The notes beneath the pieces were generated by a model. That model worked only from the letters and a program-made list of their open reading frames with translations, ran no database searches and was not told the DNA's origin. Positions 22,571-33,652 of a stretch of 64,000 nt of DNA are shown one piece after another; position 1 is the stretch's first letter; the number at the start of each line of letters is the position of its first letter. Position numbers and translations under genes: made by a program. Source of the stretch: Dermanyssus gallinae (Eukaryota; Arthropoda; Arachnida; Mesostigmata; Dermanyssidae); contig QVRM01006468.1 in the NCBI GenBank assembly GCA_003439945.1, forward strand, positions 99,299-163,298, read 5' to 3'.

Positions 22571-22949
22571 GGTCTCCAGAGCTCGCCAAATAAGATTTTA
22601 GGCCTAGTACAGCTCAGCGATTTTTTTTTCCAATGGAACAAAGAGGAGAAATTACTTCTTTTAGAGTGAGAGTTAATTACCAAAAATGGTTACATCGAGC
22701 TCTTTAACCTGGCATATCTTCAATAAATCTGAACTGCATTTTACGCTAGCTCAAAGCGAAACAAATGTTGCATTGAAGATAAAATTAAAAAAATAAACTC
22801 TTTGCAAGTCTTAAATTTTGTCTTTCACACTCAATTACTCATTTTTTACAGGACGTTTCCGCCCCTCGTTCCATTGGAAAAATTATTGTTTTCGTCGAGT
22901 TCTTCTAGACTTTAAAGTAGTTTGTCGGGCGAATTTTGGAAGACTCTGT
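22571..22949. mobile_element. MITE-like element with long terminal inverted repeats between TA tracts
   Basis: The first 110 bp and the reverse complement of the last 110 bp align along their length. Both centre on TTTTTCCAATGGAAC followed by a GAGG.G.AAA block. The element is about 380 bp and is bordered on both sides by (TA)n. It has no coding capacity. Related single arms appear at 31212-31328 and, more weakly, 55909-56010. A mariner-type origin is likely from the TA flanks but unproven. Confidence 0.6.
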
Positions 22950-23049
<100 letters not shown>

Positions 23050-23165
23050 CACTAAGGCAAAGTGATTGTTCACAAACTGTGGCTATTATGTCACACGAGC
23101 AACAAGAGTCGCATTATACAGGAGGACTGATGAAGTGAACGGCATCTCACGAGTCACTAATAAAA

Positions 23166-23285
23166 CACTTTTTAGTCTCGGACGAAGCTCAAGATGAAGG
23201 CGATCCCACTGGGCCACTGCCAAGGCTTGTCTTGGCTAATCTGACCTAGCGCCCTAGCCATGAGCCACCGAAAACACATATCCAT
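23166..23285 (-). mobile_element. SINE-like repeat family C, copy 1
   Basis: This segment matches 26894-26995 (shared landmarks CGGACGAAGC and ACTGGGCCACTGCCAAG). Read on the minus strand, it has an A-box-like GGCTCATGGCTAGGGCGC, but the B box is diverged. tRNA origin is possible, not shown. Confidence 0.45.
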
Positions 23286-23292
23286 GTTCGAA

Positions 23293-23357
23293 CTTTGAAT
23301 ATATATATATACGGGTAGTGTGACTACCCGTATATATATATATATATATATTCAAAG
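23293..23357. repeat. Perfect-arm palindrome carrying mariner-like terminal tips
   Basis: The arms read CTTTGAA, then (TA)n, then CGGGTAGT on one side, mirrored after a three-base centre as ACTACCCG, then (TA)n, then TTCAAAG. The tip TACGGGTAGT equals the outer end of the mariner at 24239. Confidence 0.85.
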
Positions 23358-23359
23358 AC

Positions 23360-24230
23360 GTACGTGAACGTAGTAGGCCTTGAAATAAATATGCAGAAGA
23401 CAGAAGCTATGAAGTTCAGGCACGCGGGCAGGCTGGCCGTGACCGATACACTTAGGTTAAATGGACAAGACCTGAACTATGTAAATAAGTTCACATATCT
23501 CGGTATCACAGTGACCCCCTCAGCCAAGACCTTCGCTGCACATATAGAGGAGAGGTCTCGAAAAGCCTTGATTGCGGCGACAACCCTTAAGAAGCCCCAG
23601 ATGCTCTCGATTAAGGCAGCGCTAGCTATATTTGATATGAAAATAGCGCCAATTGCATCATACGGGATCCAGCTTGTATGGGCAAAACTAAGCTCGACTC
23701 AACTCGGTGCTCTCGATCGTGTGAAACCAGCTTATTTGAAGCGGGTACTAGGTTTACATACGTCAGCATACAACCGCCTCACGTATTTGCTGTGCGATGC
23801 TCCACTATTCGTGGAACAGGTCAAAAAACAGTTTGCGCTTCCAGACACCCGTGCATACAGCGAGTTCATACGGCGATATGAAGAGAAAATGGCAGAGATT
23901 GATCCACATTTTTATATGACAGATGCAATGGTTAGGTCAGAATGGAAGGGCACGAGCAGGACAAACAGGCACATGACCACCCGCTTTGCTGTGCACGGTT
24001 TTCATCACCATCTATGTCAGAAAGACGCTTGCCATGAACCCTGTGACACATGTGTTTGTAAATATTGTTATGGTATATGCGTAAGATATCATGCCAGTGA
24101 GTGCAATGCAATCCCCTCTCTAACAAAGCTGGCACTGAACGATTTTAAATATTAATATCATTACGAGACTGTAGTGATATCGATCGTACTATTGTATATT
24201 TTACCCAATCTGGTGTGTAAATAAATCATG
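23360..24230 (+). pseudogene. LINE N1 copy 5, long open frame of RT C-terminal part plus zinc-rich tail
   Basis: A 264-codon frame (23364-24155) is uninterrupted, but the element is 5'-truncated so the catalytic RT half is missing. From the N-terminus it shows GLEINMQKTEAMKFR, then a YVNKFTYLGITVTPS segment typical of the region after the RT thumb. A conserved ASYGIQLVWAKLSSTQLGA block and a TRFAVHGFHHHLC block follow. It ends with a Cys/His cluster CVCKYCYGICVRYHASEC. The role of this tail is probably RNA or DNA binding, by analogy with other LINE C-terminal zinc knuckles. The 3' UTR ends in AATAAATCATGTGAAATATA, immediately before a mariner. It is the best-preserved reference for the N1 family. 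Confidence 0.75.
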
Positions 24231-24238
24231 TGAAATAT

Positions 24239-25532
24239 ATACGGGTAGTTCTACAAGTTCTTAAAATGAGCTTTTCAGAATTCGAATTTTTTCGCGCTTT
24301 CGCCGCTATTGGAAACGGCAACTTTTCGATTGCTAGCAGTCAAAATATTATGGTGATTGGCCGTTGCGATTTCGTTTGATCGCTTTTCCCGTGCAACGTA
24401 TCGGCGTGATTTTGAAAAATGGAGAAAAAAGAGTTTCGAGTGGTTATCAAGCGTTTTTGTTTCAAAAGTTGGAATGCGACCCAAGTGAAAACTGAGTTAG
24501 ATGAGGTGTACGGTGACTCTGCGCCATATTTTGCCACTGTTTCCAACTGGATTAATGAGTTAAAAAGAGGTCGCAGGAGCACCGAGGATGAACTACGTTC
24601 AGGACGCCCAAAAACGGCAACTGATGAGGAAAACGTGGAAAAAGTGCGGAAAATCGTTGCCGCAGATAAGCGAGTGAACATTAGGGAGATAGCGGAGGCC
24701 TTGGGGATCAGTTTGGGTAGAGTGCATCTCATCCTGCACGAAAACTTGAAGATGAAAATGCTCAGGGCAAAATGGCTGCCGCATTTGCTCAACCAAGGCC
24801 AGAACGACGCGCGTGTTTCCGCTTCACAGCGAAATTTGGCCAAGATGTCGAAAAATCCGTCGGATTTTTGGCGCAGATTCGTGACCGTCGATGAAAGCTG
24901 GGTCCATCACTACACTCCCGAGACCCAAGAAGCATCTCGTCAATGGTGTGCACCTGGTGAAGGACCTCCGAAGAGGGTGCGGACAACGGCATTGACCGGA
25001 AAGGTGATGGCTACGGTTTTTTGGGACCAACGTGGAATAATTCTGGTCGACTACCTTGAGAGCGGTAAAACGATCACAGGAGAATATTATGCAAGACTGT
25101 TGGACTGCCTTTAGCAAGAACTCATCGTGAAACGGCCCGCTTTGCAGAAGAAGGTTGTCCTGTTTCACCAGGACAATGCTCCTGCACACAAGTCCCGGCA
25201 AGCATCGGCAAAACTGGCCCAACTGAGATTCGAACTTATTGAACAACCTTCCTATTCTCCAGACCTGGCCCCCTCTGATTATTTCCTCTTCGAACATTTG
25301 AAGAATAGTCTCGGTGGAAAGCGTTTTTCCAGCAATGAAGAGGTTAAGGCTGCTGTCAATGCCTATTTTCAGTCTAAAGACGCGGAATTCTATATTATAG
25401 GTATAAAAGCTCTGAAATCTTAGGTGGGAAAAGTGTATTGAGCATCTCGGGGAGTATATCGAATAAGATAAATTTAAAAACATGATTTGGAAAAGTCTTG
25501 GTTTTCATTCTAAGAACTTGTAGAACTACCTG

Positions 25533-25535
<3 letters not shown>
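24239..25535 (+). mobile_element. Mariner-family DNA transposon 2
   Basis: Terminal inverted repeats of about 30 bp start TACGGGTAGTTCTACAAG on the left and, on the other strand, TACAGGTAGTTCTACAAG on the right. They are bordered by TA-rich DNA. Length is about 1.3 kb. It is inserted directly at the 3' end of N1 copy 5. The transposase has one internal stop and a late frameshift. Confidence 0.8.
24419..25462 (+). pseudogene. Mariner transposase with one premature stop
   Basis: ATG at 24419. The first 231 codons include the helix-turn-helix region (NIREIAEALGISLGRVHLIL) and the first catalytic aspartate (VTVDESWVHHYTPE). A TAG at 25112-25114 interrupts the frame. The same frame resumes with FHQDNAPAHKS and YSPDLAPSDYFLFEHLK, giving a DD34D triad. 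After about 25423 the last codons are displaced into another frame (KCIEHLGEYIE, around 25435-25462), so there is also a late frameshift. The terminal repeats look usable, so it could be mobilised in trans by a related transposase, if any. Confidence 0.85.

Positions 25536-25592
<57 letters not shown>
25536..25592. repeat. (TA)n microsatellite
   Basis: TA tract of about 57 bp bordering the right end of mariner 2. A second short tract lies at 25653-25677. Confidence 0.95.
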
Positions 25593-25596
<4 letters not shown>

Positions 25597-25679
25597 GAAG
25601 ATTTATTAATCATTCACAATATGTTTGCACACTCGGCAGTGCTCGCCTTTTGTATATATATATATATATATATATATGT

Positions 25680-26330
25680 GTATTCCATTCGTCGATTTAT
25701 CGGTGACGTAGAAAGTTACTTTCACTGTAAGGGCCTAGAAATAAATTCGCGGAAGACGAAAGCCATTAAGTTTCGTCATGAGGGTCGATTGGCTGCAGCA
25801 GATGGTAATACCCTGTTGTGGCCAACCGCTAGAGTTTGTCCACTCCTTCCCGTATTTGGGTCTGAGACTACACAAGACGGGAACGACCTTAACCACCTCG
25901 GCAACAGGTGTCGGGCGGCTGTTGCCTCTGTTCACACAGAGGTGAGAGACCTTCGATGACTGTCTCTAAAAGCTGCAGTGCGTCTGTTTAAGCTTAAGAT
26001 TGTGCCAATGTTGAGCTTCAGCGGCAAATTTTGCGCAGCTAGAAATATGTTTCACAATATATATGAAGCGCGCTTTTTGCTTGCCGCAAACGGCAAGAAA
26101 CCTCTTTGTGTACCTGCTAGCGGGTTGCGGCAGTAAAAACAATTAGAGTCAGGCTTAAGTCACCTATTACTGAACCACTTTAGCAATTTGTCGGTCTCTG
26201 CACGTTCTCGCCCGGTGGGACGGTCGCTGAAGTGTTCAAATTGTATATAATAACGAGTGTATTGTAATTATGTACCATATTAAAATGCAAAGTTATTGCA
26301 AAATATACAATATATACATATATAAATATG
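25680..26330 (+). pseudogene. LINE N1 copy 6, C-terminal relic and 3' UTR
   Basis: The first frame gives [20 protein letters not shown], then [19 protein letters not shown], matching the GLEI...KTEAMKFR.AGRLA block of copy 5. After frameshifts, a conserved 3' UTR (CCCGGTGGGACGGTCGCT and following) matches copy 2 at 3.1-3.2 kb, ending in an AT-rich tail. Relative to copy 2, the part encoding the zinc-rich tail is deleted between about 26165 and 26195. Confidence 0.6.
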
Positions 26331-26344
26331 TTTTCATTAATATC

Positions 26345-26620
26345 GTCAATTGGTGCGTTAAAGTTTCTTATGACAGTAACGAGATCAGGGACTGCATTTG
26401 TTACCCCGCATGTTTCGACAGTCGTTGAGGTTCCACTTCTATTTAGGCTATTGTTTAGAGAAGAGAGTAAGTGGCTCAAAGCAGCGAAGGATAAGATTTG
26501 GGCTGTCCTAATTTTCTGTAGGCCTTACGATAATTGGAAAACTCTGTTTTCATTAGAACGACACGTAAACGTACGTGTAACTAACGCATTTTTGTCTACA
26601 ATAATAACACAGCAAGGACG
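26345..26620 (+). repeat. Diverged direct repeat, copy 1 (unknown family)
   Basis: The segment matches 27070-27395 along its length in the same orientation. Landmarks are GTTAAAGTTTC, ATTTAGGCTATTGTTTA and GTGGCTCAAAGCAGCG. The function and class are unknown. Confidence 0.6.
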
Positions 26621-26893
26621 CGGAATCAGTCGGTGGTTTTAGCGGTTCCACCGTCTAAATTCACGGAACCGGAGCCGTGTCACAACGTGTCTATTGTGAC
26701 GCTCGACTAACAACAATATCCCCACGCTACACAGGAAAACCGAAAAAGTAAAGAGAACTTAACGATTCACCATTGAAACTACCAGTTTTTACTGGTAGGT
26801 AAAAACTACCAGTTTTTACTTAAACTACTAGGTTTATAAAATATTGATTTTTTACCCTTCCATCCTTTTTTTACTTGAAAAGATTTAATATTT
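26621..26893. other. Unassigned; short hairpin-forming repeat at about 26778-26820
   Basis: ACTACCAGTTTTTAC occurs twice around a GGTAGGTAAAA segment, so the stretch can fold in more than one way. No coding signal. Confidence 0.5.
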
Positions 26894-26987
26894 TTCAGTC
26901 CCGGACGAAGCGCAGGGTGAAGGCAATTCGACTGGGCCACTGCCAAGTCCAAGCCGCAGCTTACGAGCTGGGTAACGCTGCACTAAC

Positions 26988-26995
<8 letters not shown>
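26894..26995 (-). mobile_element. SINE-like repeat family C, copy 2
   Basis: Matches 23166-23285 and has the same orientation. On the minus strand it begins with an A-box-like ATGGTTAGTGCAGCG. The right border abuts a TA tract (26996-27030), which passes into (CATA)n. Confidence 0.45.
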
Positions 26996-27034
<39 letters not shown>

Positions 27035-27069
27035 CATACATACATACATAGTGGCTCATTAATATCCGG

Positions 27070-27395
27070 AACTTGTATGTTAAAGTTTCGCATGACACTA
27101 ACGAGGTCAGGGAATGCGTTTGTCACTCCGCATGCCACCCACAGTCTTCAGTGGGGTTCGACAAAGACATCGCCATTCCCATTTCATCGCCATTCCCATT
27201 TAGGCTATTGTTTACCGAAGAAGGGAGTGGGTGGCTCAAAGCAGCGGAAGATAAGATTTGGACTGTCCCAAACTTCAGTAGTAGGTTTGCGGTAATTGGA
27301 TAACTCTGTTTATGTCATTAGAATGAACGACGTACGTAAACGGACGTTTAACTACTAACGCACATTTGTCCCAGCAACAAGACAGCTCGACGTCA
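27070..27395 (+). repeat. Diverged direct repeat, copy 2 (unknown family)
   Basis: Partner of 26345-26620. It has a short extra segment with a local duplication of a CATTCCCATTT-type sequence at about 27172-27200. Confidence 0.6.
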
Positions 27396-30275
27396 AACGA
27401 TAGGTGCGTGGAACAGGCAAATCTGGCAGCAGTGCTGGTTAAGATTTAATTAGGCCTACCGGGGATTTGGCCATAGACGCGGGCTGGTTGGAACTCTGCC
27501 AAGCGATCACAGAACGATCCCGTCGCCTTACATCGCACACCGGCCGCACCGGACATGTATGTAGTCGCATTTGCAGCGCCCAGTGGTTGCTCGAGACCGG
27601 CTTCTGTGTTTGCGCTGTTTTGATACGAGCGATTGAAAGCGAGGCAGGCAGGCTGCTGCTGATCGATTGAAATTTAAAATTTGGCCCGCCGCGAAAGGTG
27701 TAAACACCGCCGAACTGTATTGACAACTGTATTGCCGTACTAGGCACGTACTAGTAGTAAAGTATGGTATAGGAATAGACAGGGCTTAGGAATAGGTAGA
27801 GGTGCTAGAGCGTACAATAGCGTACTTCACCTGCACACGGCTTTTACCTACCGTGATTCTAAACTTAAATGGCGTATTCCATTTTCCATACTCGCGAGAA
27901 GAGCGCCACCGTCGCGTCAATATGGTCAACCCTCGATATGGCGGCTTAATTCAAACAGTGTCCAGTTTAACAAACACATCTCCGGTCTTTCTCTACAAGA
28001 CACAGTCGTCTATGTATGCGAAGTGTTTTTGGTGTCTCTGTTATCGCCGCTGCTCACTCCTTTGTTCTAGTTAGAGCGGTTCTCTCTCGACCACGTATTC
28101 GTACTAATGGTAATCAAATTTGGATCGCTATTTGGATACTTCAATGATTCGTCTGCTAATTAGTCATTCTTTCCGTCTGTTTTGTCGCTGTCGAGGTGTC
28201 GGCCACATCTCTTGAGCTATTTTTGGTAACTGGTGGCTCGATGGATGGCTGTTATTACATTATTTTCGAATTGGTTTCGGTGGCACTTCTTTGCGGTGCA
28301 CATTTAAGTGCCGTGTTCAAATTTCTTCAATATTTTAATGGCAGTGTCCTCTTTGCCTTGGATGCCTCTTGCAAGCAATTTATACTGGTTTGCCAACCTT
28401 CATCCAGCCGCCGACGTTCAGTTCGTTATGAGCCGCAACCCTTTTATGATCAGTGTGTCCCAGCTTATTTTCATTTCAAAGCCGTGCAGTATTTGCACTG
28501 GTGATTTCCCCGTTGTGTTTCGAGTCGCTTTGTCGAAAGGCGTTGACAGTTTCCCTAGTCGAAAGATGTCGACAGTTTTTACAATTTTGGCTGATCTGCG
28601 TGTAAAATGTGTTTAGAGGTGGCCATTAACCCAGCCAGGTTCCTGTTAGGCCGATCAACCAGTCCATCTCTTTGCGCGCTGAAAGTTTGTGTAGCAGTGG
28701 GTGTAACTCTTGCTCCTGTATAAGCGTCTTAACCTCGTGACTGATAAACTAAAGCGCTATGCTTTTTAGGACTCCGTCCCTGTAGCTATTCGATTGTATG
28801 ATATGTAACCTCTTTGGCGATAAATTCGATCTCAACCCACTTCGAACAGTAACAACCGTGATCACAATGTCTCGAATAGCTACAGCACGTGGTCGTTTGA
28901 CACCGATGACAACACTTTCACGTGTTTGCGTGGGCCATCTCATTGCCTGCGTAGAGGCTACTACGCGATCTGCATTCGATGCATAACCGGTACTGGCGGA
29001 TAACGCCGTTGACGAACATCGCCACAGCATTGCCCATAGCTATGTTTATTTTGTTTCTTTTTTTTATATCATAGTGAACATAGCCTTAAACGAGCCTAAA
29101 AATCATATGTATTTCAATCGTAGTGCGAATTTATGGCCCCGCAAAGTAACTCCGTAGGTACAACAAGTAGAAAGTCAACAGATGCCAACCTTTTCCGGCT
29201 GTTTTTAGCTATCTGTTATCTGTGTCAGCTTTCATCAAAAGGATGTCTAAACAGTTCAGCCTCTAGTACTCCGACGATTTCATCCTTGAAAGCAACCTTG
29301 ATAACAATAATTCTGATATGACAGAAATACTACAGTTTGCTGATAAAAGCATTGCACAGTGGTGGCCTTTGTGTGGACGTAGTGTCGACGGAGCAGGCCT
29401 TCACAAGTTTAAAACTTCCTACACGCCCAGAGTCAGTTCGACTGTCGAGCCGGTTCAATCTGTCCACTTCATCGAAATGTACTCGGCCTCGCACGTGTTT
29501 GGGAGGAGAAATACGGATTTAGTGGGTTTATGAGTACTACCACACTAGCCGCTGTTAACTTCCAGTGAGGCAAGTGCATCATCCACTGACGAAACCTCCT
29601 ATAAAAAAGCAGGCTATTCTACGTGGGTTTATTTAGTCAATTTGGCAGTCCTAGCGGCGGCTTTTCGGTCATCAGCGAATCGCCCCGGGGAATGGCAACA
29701 GAATTCACTCTAAAAACTACCGACTGTCGTGAGAAGCTTAACTACCTCATTAGATGCCTCGTGCAGGACTTCCGGCGGAAGCTGGGGAGGGTGTATGCGG
29801 ATCTTTCTCATTACCGCGCGCGGTACGCGAAACCCCAGGGGTCTCTTTCCACAGCGTCCGTCAGTCCCCCGCCATGCGCTGGCTTAAATCCTGGTTATCG
29901 GTGTTTTAAGTGTGGATCGCACCTCGCGGTAGCGTCTCTACAAAGCTTTGTCCCTAGCAGTTGCATTCAGATTCATTCCTCTCGTGGGCCGTTGCGCAAT
30001 CCAGTTTTATGTCGGCGTATAGCCTCGGTTCAATTTTATTTCTGTTCTACAAATTGAGAAAACCGGGCTGTGTATGGTCGGAAGCCACTGATATCTGCAA
30101 AACCTACATTTCGTCTACTGCTTATCATTATATACTATACTTAATAAGGTAGAAATCATCATTATATACCATACTTAAATAAGGTAGAAAATGTACTGCC
30201 GTGACGTTTGCGTTGGTTTGGTAACTGACTGTAAGTCTTTTTTGTTTGTTGTCAGTGTCGAAATCGAAATAAAAA
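27396..30275. other. No confident gene in 2.9 kb
   Basis: Several 60-140-codon frames exist. The longest (29623-30057, plus) has a CFKCGSH stretch but no ATG at its start and no recognised domain. A 13-bp inverted repeat around TGTAGCTATTCGA sits at about 28790 and 28875. I found no repeat family matches within the window. Confidence 0.35.
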
Positions 30276-30276
30276 C

Positions 30277-30392
<116 letters not shown>

Positions 30393-30593
30393 CGGAACAC
30401 GTTTTTCAATTAATACTTGTGTACCCTGTATACAGCCTTCCCAATATAAGCTGATTCGTATACCCCGAGGGCACTACTGTATGTTCCCATATATTGGTGT
30501 TTGGATGCTGCTTGGTTAGTCCGAACTAGGTAAACGGTTTTCCGAGAGAAGCTCCACAATGGAGCAATAATTGTATCTCGTCTTTTTACAATA

Positions 30594-30616
30594 CCATATA
30601 TATATATATATATATT
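30594..30616. repeat. (TA)n microsatellite
   Basis: Short TA tract bordering the mariner-like relic to its right. Confidence 0.9.
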
Positions 30617-30649
30617 GATACTACACTTCTTAGAAAGTGGTACAGCTTG

Positions 30650-31095
30650 TTAAAAAAAATGTAAGCAGTTGACGTCCGATGAACGCAGAAGTACCTGTGA
30701 GGACATTATGCGTTGCCATTGCACAATTCAACGATTAAGAAGCAGCGAAACATTGTCGAATTTCTTATCGTCTCCGGATTGTGGTTTTAGTTTTTAAAAA
30801 AATCGTCTACGGAGTGACACGTATTGCGAGACATCACGTAGCCTGCGCAACTCTGCCAAGAACAAATAGCCTGGGCTGCCCATAGAGGGATGAGAGCTGC
30901 TAGACCATCCGCCCTACCCCCCGGACATGCCGCCTTGCAATTTCAATCACTTTGGTCCGCTAGAAACATTTTCACGAGAGGTACTTGAACTCGGACGACC
31001 AACTGAAGAACACAGTGGAAGAAATCTAAGAACAGGAAATCCGTTGACCCGTGAAACAATAGGATAATTGTGCTCAGGCTGTTAGTGGCTACGTC
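30650..31095 (+). pseudogene. Decayed mariner-like transposase relic
   Basis: An early frame reads LTSDERRSTCEDIM near 30670. A later one has LDHPPYPPDMPPCNFNHFGP near 30900-30960, which corresponds to the PPYSPDL.P.DFHLFGPL box holding the third catalytic aspartate (here Asn). The central aspartates are not readable. TA tracts lie on both sides. Confidence 0.55.
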
Positions 31096-31152
31096 TGATT
31101 AAAGACTCCAATTACACTTACAGTGTCCCTTTGTACCTTTATATTTGAACGC

Positions 31153-31156
<4 letters not shown>

Positions 31157-31211
<55 letters not shown>
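31157..31211. repeat. (TA)n microsatellite
   Basis: TA tract of about 55 bp left of the MITE-like arm. Confidence 0.95.
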
Positions 31212-31215
<4 letters not shown>

Positions 31216-31326
31216 GTTCGAGAAATCGTCTAAACTAAGGTCTGGTACAACTGGGCGAAATGTATTTTTTTCAGTGGAACGAAAGAGCGGAAATGTCTTG
31301 TTTATTAAGCGAATTCTAAAATATTT

Positions 31327-31328
<2 letters not shown>
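31212..31328 (+). repeat. Single arm related to the 22.6-kb MITE-like element
   Basis: The segment begins AGGGTGTTCGAGAAATCGTC and includes TTTTTTTCAGTGGAACGAA followed by GAGCGGAAATGTC. This parallels both arms of 22571-22949. TA tracts border it on both sides (31157-31211 and 31329-31368). Confidence 0.5.

Positions 31329-31368
<40 letters not shown>
31329..31368. repeat. (TA)n microsatellite
   Basis: TA tract of about 40 bp. Confidence 0.95.
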
Positions 31369-31371
<3 letters not shown>

Positions 31372-31756
31372 TCTCTGTAGACACAAGCTTATGCGATGCA
31401 TGCTCAAGACGTGATATACAATAGGGAGCTCAAATAAGATTACATAAACCATAGGCCTGGCCTCAGGTATCCAGCTGTGCTGTACGCTACGTAGGTCTTA
31501 AACCACATTATTCGCCGAGATGACAGCATAACCTGGTTGAAACACAGTGGCCTACATAAAATTGAGTTGTGCCAACCAATGCACCGCTGTCCCAGATATG
31601 GTCGTAGCTGTAGGAATTGATGTACACACGGGTGTATGTAAAATGCAATGGATCTCTTTACCTTTTTTAACCAATATGAATATATTTATACACACGTGTA
31701 TATACAAAGACGTACACGCTGTCTATGAGCCTATGGCTTATTATGATAATTCTAGG

Positions 31757-31758
<2 letters not shown>

Positions 31759-31832
<74 letters not shown>
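31759..31832. repeat. (TA)n microsatellite
   Basis: TA tract of about 74 bp. The 390 bp to its left hold no recognised feature. Confidence 0.95.
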
Positions 31833-31835
<3 letters not shown>

Positions 31836-32097
31836 CTGTGGCTAAACTTCGAAAGATTGGACCAGTTCCAGTACGCCATGTTGTTGACCTGTGAGTATAA
31901 TGAATAAATCGCGAGAAAGGAGAAGGTGGCTTGACAACAAAACGAACTCCCAAGTGTGAAGCAAGCAGTCAACTTTTAAGAAGCTTTCTTCCTGTCGCGT
32001 TTGCTTATTTTAGACAGTTGTGCTTTGTTTCGTCTGTATTGGTATATTGCTCTAGTAGTAGAACAATCTTTGGTCAGAGGCCCGCTGGTAGACATGT

Positions 32098-32273
32098 CGT
32101 GCCCGGTGGCGTGGTGGCTTAAGTCTGCGCCTCGCAACCGGAGGAGACACATAAGTGCGCGGGTTCGAGCCCCACCGTTGCACATTTGTATGAATGGGGG
32201 TCCGTCTATGAAGCAATGTGAAAAACAGTACCGTGACGTTAAATCTTGGCTGAGGGTCAGCCCGAAATCTTTA
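32098..32273 (+). mobile_element. tRNA-derived SINE, family A, copy 1, with 12-bp target duplication
   Basis: The head reads CCCGGTGGCGTGGTGGCTTA (A box) and GGGTTCGAGCCCCACCG (B box). A short body follows, with TTGCACATTTGTATGAATGG, GAAGCAATGTGA and TCAGCCCGAA. TGGTAGACATGT occurs on both sides (32086-32097 and 32274-32285), a target-site duplication. The element is about 176 bp and probably transcribed by RNA polymerase III when active. Confidence 0.85.
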
Positions 32274-32299
32274 TGGTAGACATGTTCGTTGTCGTTTCA

Positions 32300-32640
32300 G
32301 TAGAGTGACAAGTCGACCTTTAATTGGAAGTCACAACATACTTTAGACACAAAACTGATTGGCAGTGCTTGGAGAGCCATCGAGCTCTGCGTCTGGGATT
32401 TTGTCGAATTACATTTTCCGGTCGCGTGATATGATAGCCGGCCTTGATTTGGCAAAGTATGTGTGGCCATCAGGCTCGAAGTCGCTCCTGTAGACCAGCA
32501 GTCAACGGTGCAGCCATAGTGCGCCTTCTTGAGCACCTCGGGCACGAGGTAGTGAAGGAACATGTTCTCTGAGAAGTCTTGTTTCAGTGTGAGAGTGATC
32601 TTATAGAAATCCGTGGCACTGGTGTTATTGCCCGACTGTA
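32300..32640 (-). pseudogene. Protein-kinase-like relic (activation-segment region)
   Basis: A minus-strand frame reads YLVPEVLKKAHYGCTVDCWS, followed by TGA-coded STGA residues. This resembles kinase subdomains VIII-IX, in which an APE-type motif is followed by a 'D.WS.G' motif. Neither the DFG nor the HRD motif is visible, and the following sequence loses similarity. It could be a processed pseudogene fragment or chance. Confidence is limited by the single short motif pair. Confidence 0.35.
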
Positions 32641-33060
32641 AGCGCGCAAAATGTGCAATTGCGAGACTATTTGGCAGCGCCTGCAGAGATTTCGTGTCAT
32701 ATATTTAAATATGCCAGGCATCGCCCGAACGGACTCAGCAGCGGAGGTTATCCTGCAACCAGCTCTTCACGGGGATCGACCGGAGTCCCGTAGACGAGAG
32801 TCTGGAAGAAATAAAGTGAAAAAAAAATAGGTGTGAAAATTCCTACAAGGGTAAGGATCTGCAGGCCCCTTCTTAAATCATCACTGTTAAAGAGGATTTG
32901 TTGACGAGGTTGTTAAAGAGGACACTATATGCCAAATGTGTATTGCCCTTTAAAATTTGTCGCAGCTCATTTATGTGCAATATATGGACCTTAATCAGTA
33001 AAATCTTGTTTTCTCAGATGCGCATCCAGGTCCAAACGCATGATGCAGGTCTATATTCTA
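32641..33060. other. No gene seen
   Basis: Short frames only between the kinase-like relic and the family D SINE. Confidence 0.4.
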
Positions 33061-33063
33061 TAT

Positions 33064-33290
33064 GGGGGGGGGGGGGGGTTGGATGGTAATGCACCATCTC
33101 TTTTTATTGAGACATCTGTGCGCCCCGTTTTTTTTTTCGATCATGGTCGATATTTAATCCACCCCGGCATTCACCTTGTTTTAAATTGGGAACCATGAAA
33201 ACCAATTTAGGAGTGGCCGGTCTGGGTTTCGAACCCAGACCTCCCGAATGCAAGGCAAAACCTTTTGCCGCTAAGCCATTTTGCTCGGTA
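33064..33290 (-). mobile_element. tRNA-derived SINE, family D, copy 1
   Basis: On the minus strand the head has AATGGCTTAGCGGCAAAAGG (A box TGGCTTAGCGG) and CTGGGTTCGAAACCCAGACC (B box, and a perfect T-arm stem). The body ends in a small hairpin (GATGGTGC...ACCATC) and a 15-C run. The same body is found at 34938-35105. Both boxes are canonical, so this is the cleanest tRNA-like head in the window. Confidence 0.85.
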
Positions 33291-33652
33291 TCTAAGCCTG
33301 ATTTCAAATCAATTGCAGATGGTAATAATGGCAGCATCCATTAAACACGACCGCGGTATAAAACGATGTCGCGTAGCAAAAAGGGCACTGGCAAATAATT
33401 TTCGAACTTGTCACCCGACCAAAGTCCAAATCGGGACGTTGCGGTAGCACCCACGCACAACAGACTACATACGGTAAATCTAATTAAACAATTTTCTGCG
33501 ACTAATTGCTGTCCGATACAACATATTACAGAAAAACAAACTTCTTTCCAAAGAGCGGCTTGTAGCTGTTGTCATATTTACCTGGTCTCCAGAAGGCTGT
33601 CGTTTAGTTTTTCCACACAGTTCAATTTAGTGCGTGTAGGGCTTGATCGCCG

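Noticed and set aside
28280..28620. Possible C2H2 zinc-finger relic on the minus strand
   Set aside because: Only an isolated CKYC-like pair; the His spacing does not fit.
29623..30057. 144-codon plus-strand frame with CFKCGSH
   Set aside because: Starts at a non-ATG codon, and the Cys pair alone is not enough to call a domain.
32098..32178. Functional tRNA gene
   Set aside because: Has A and B boxes but no closing acceptor stem, and is followed by a SINE body with target duplications.
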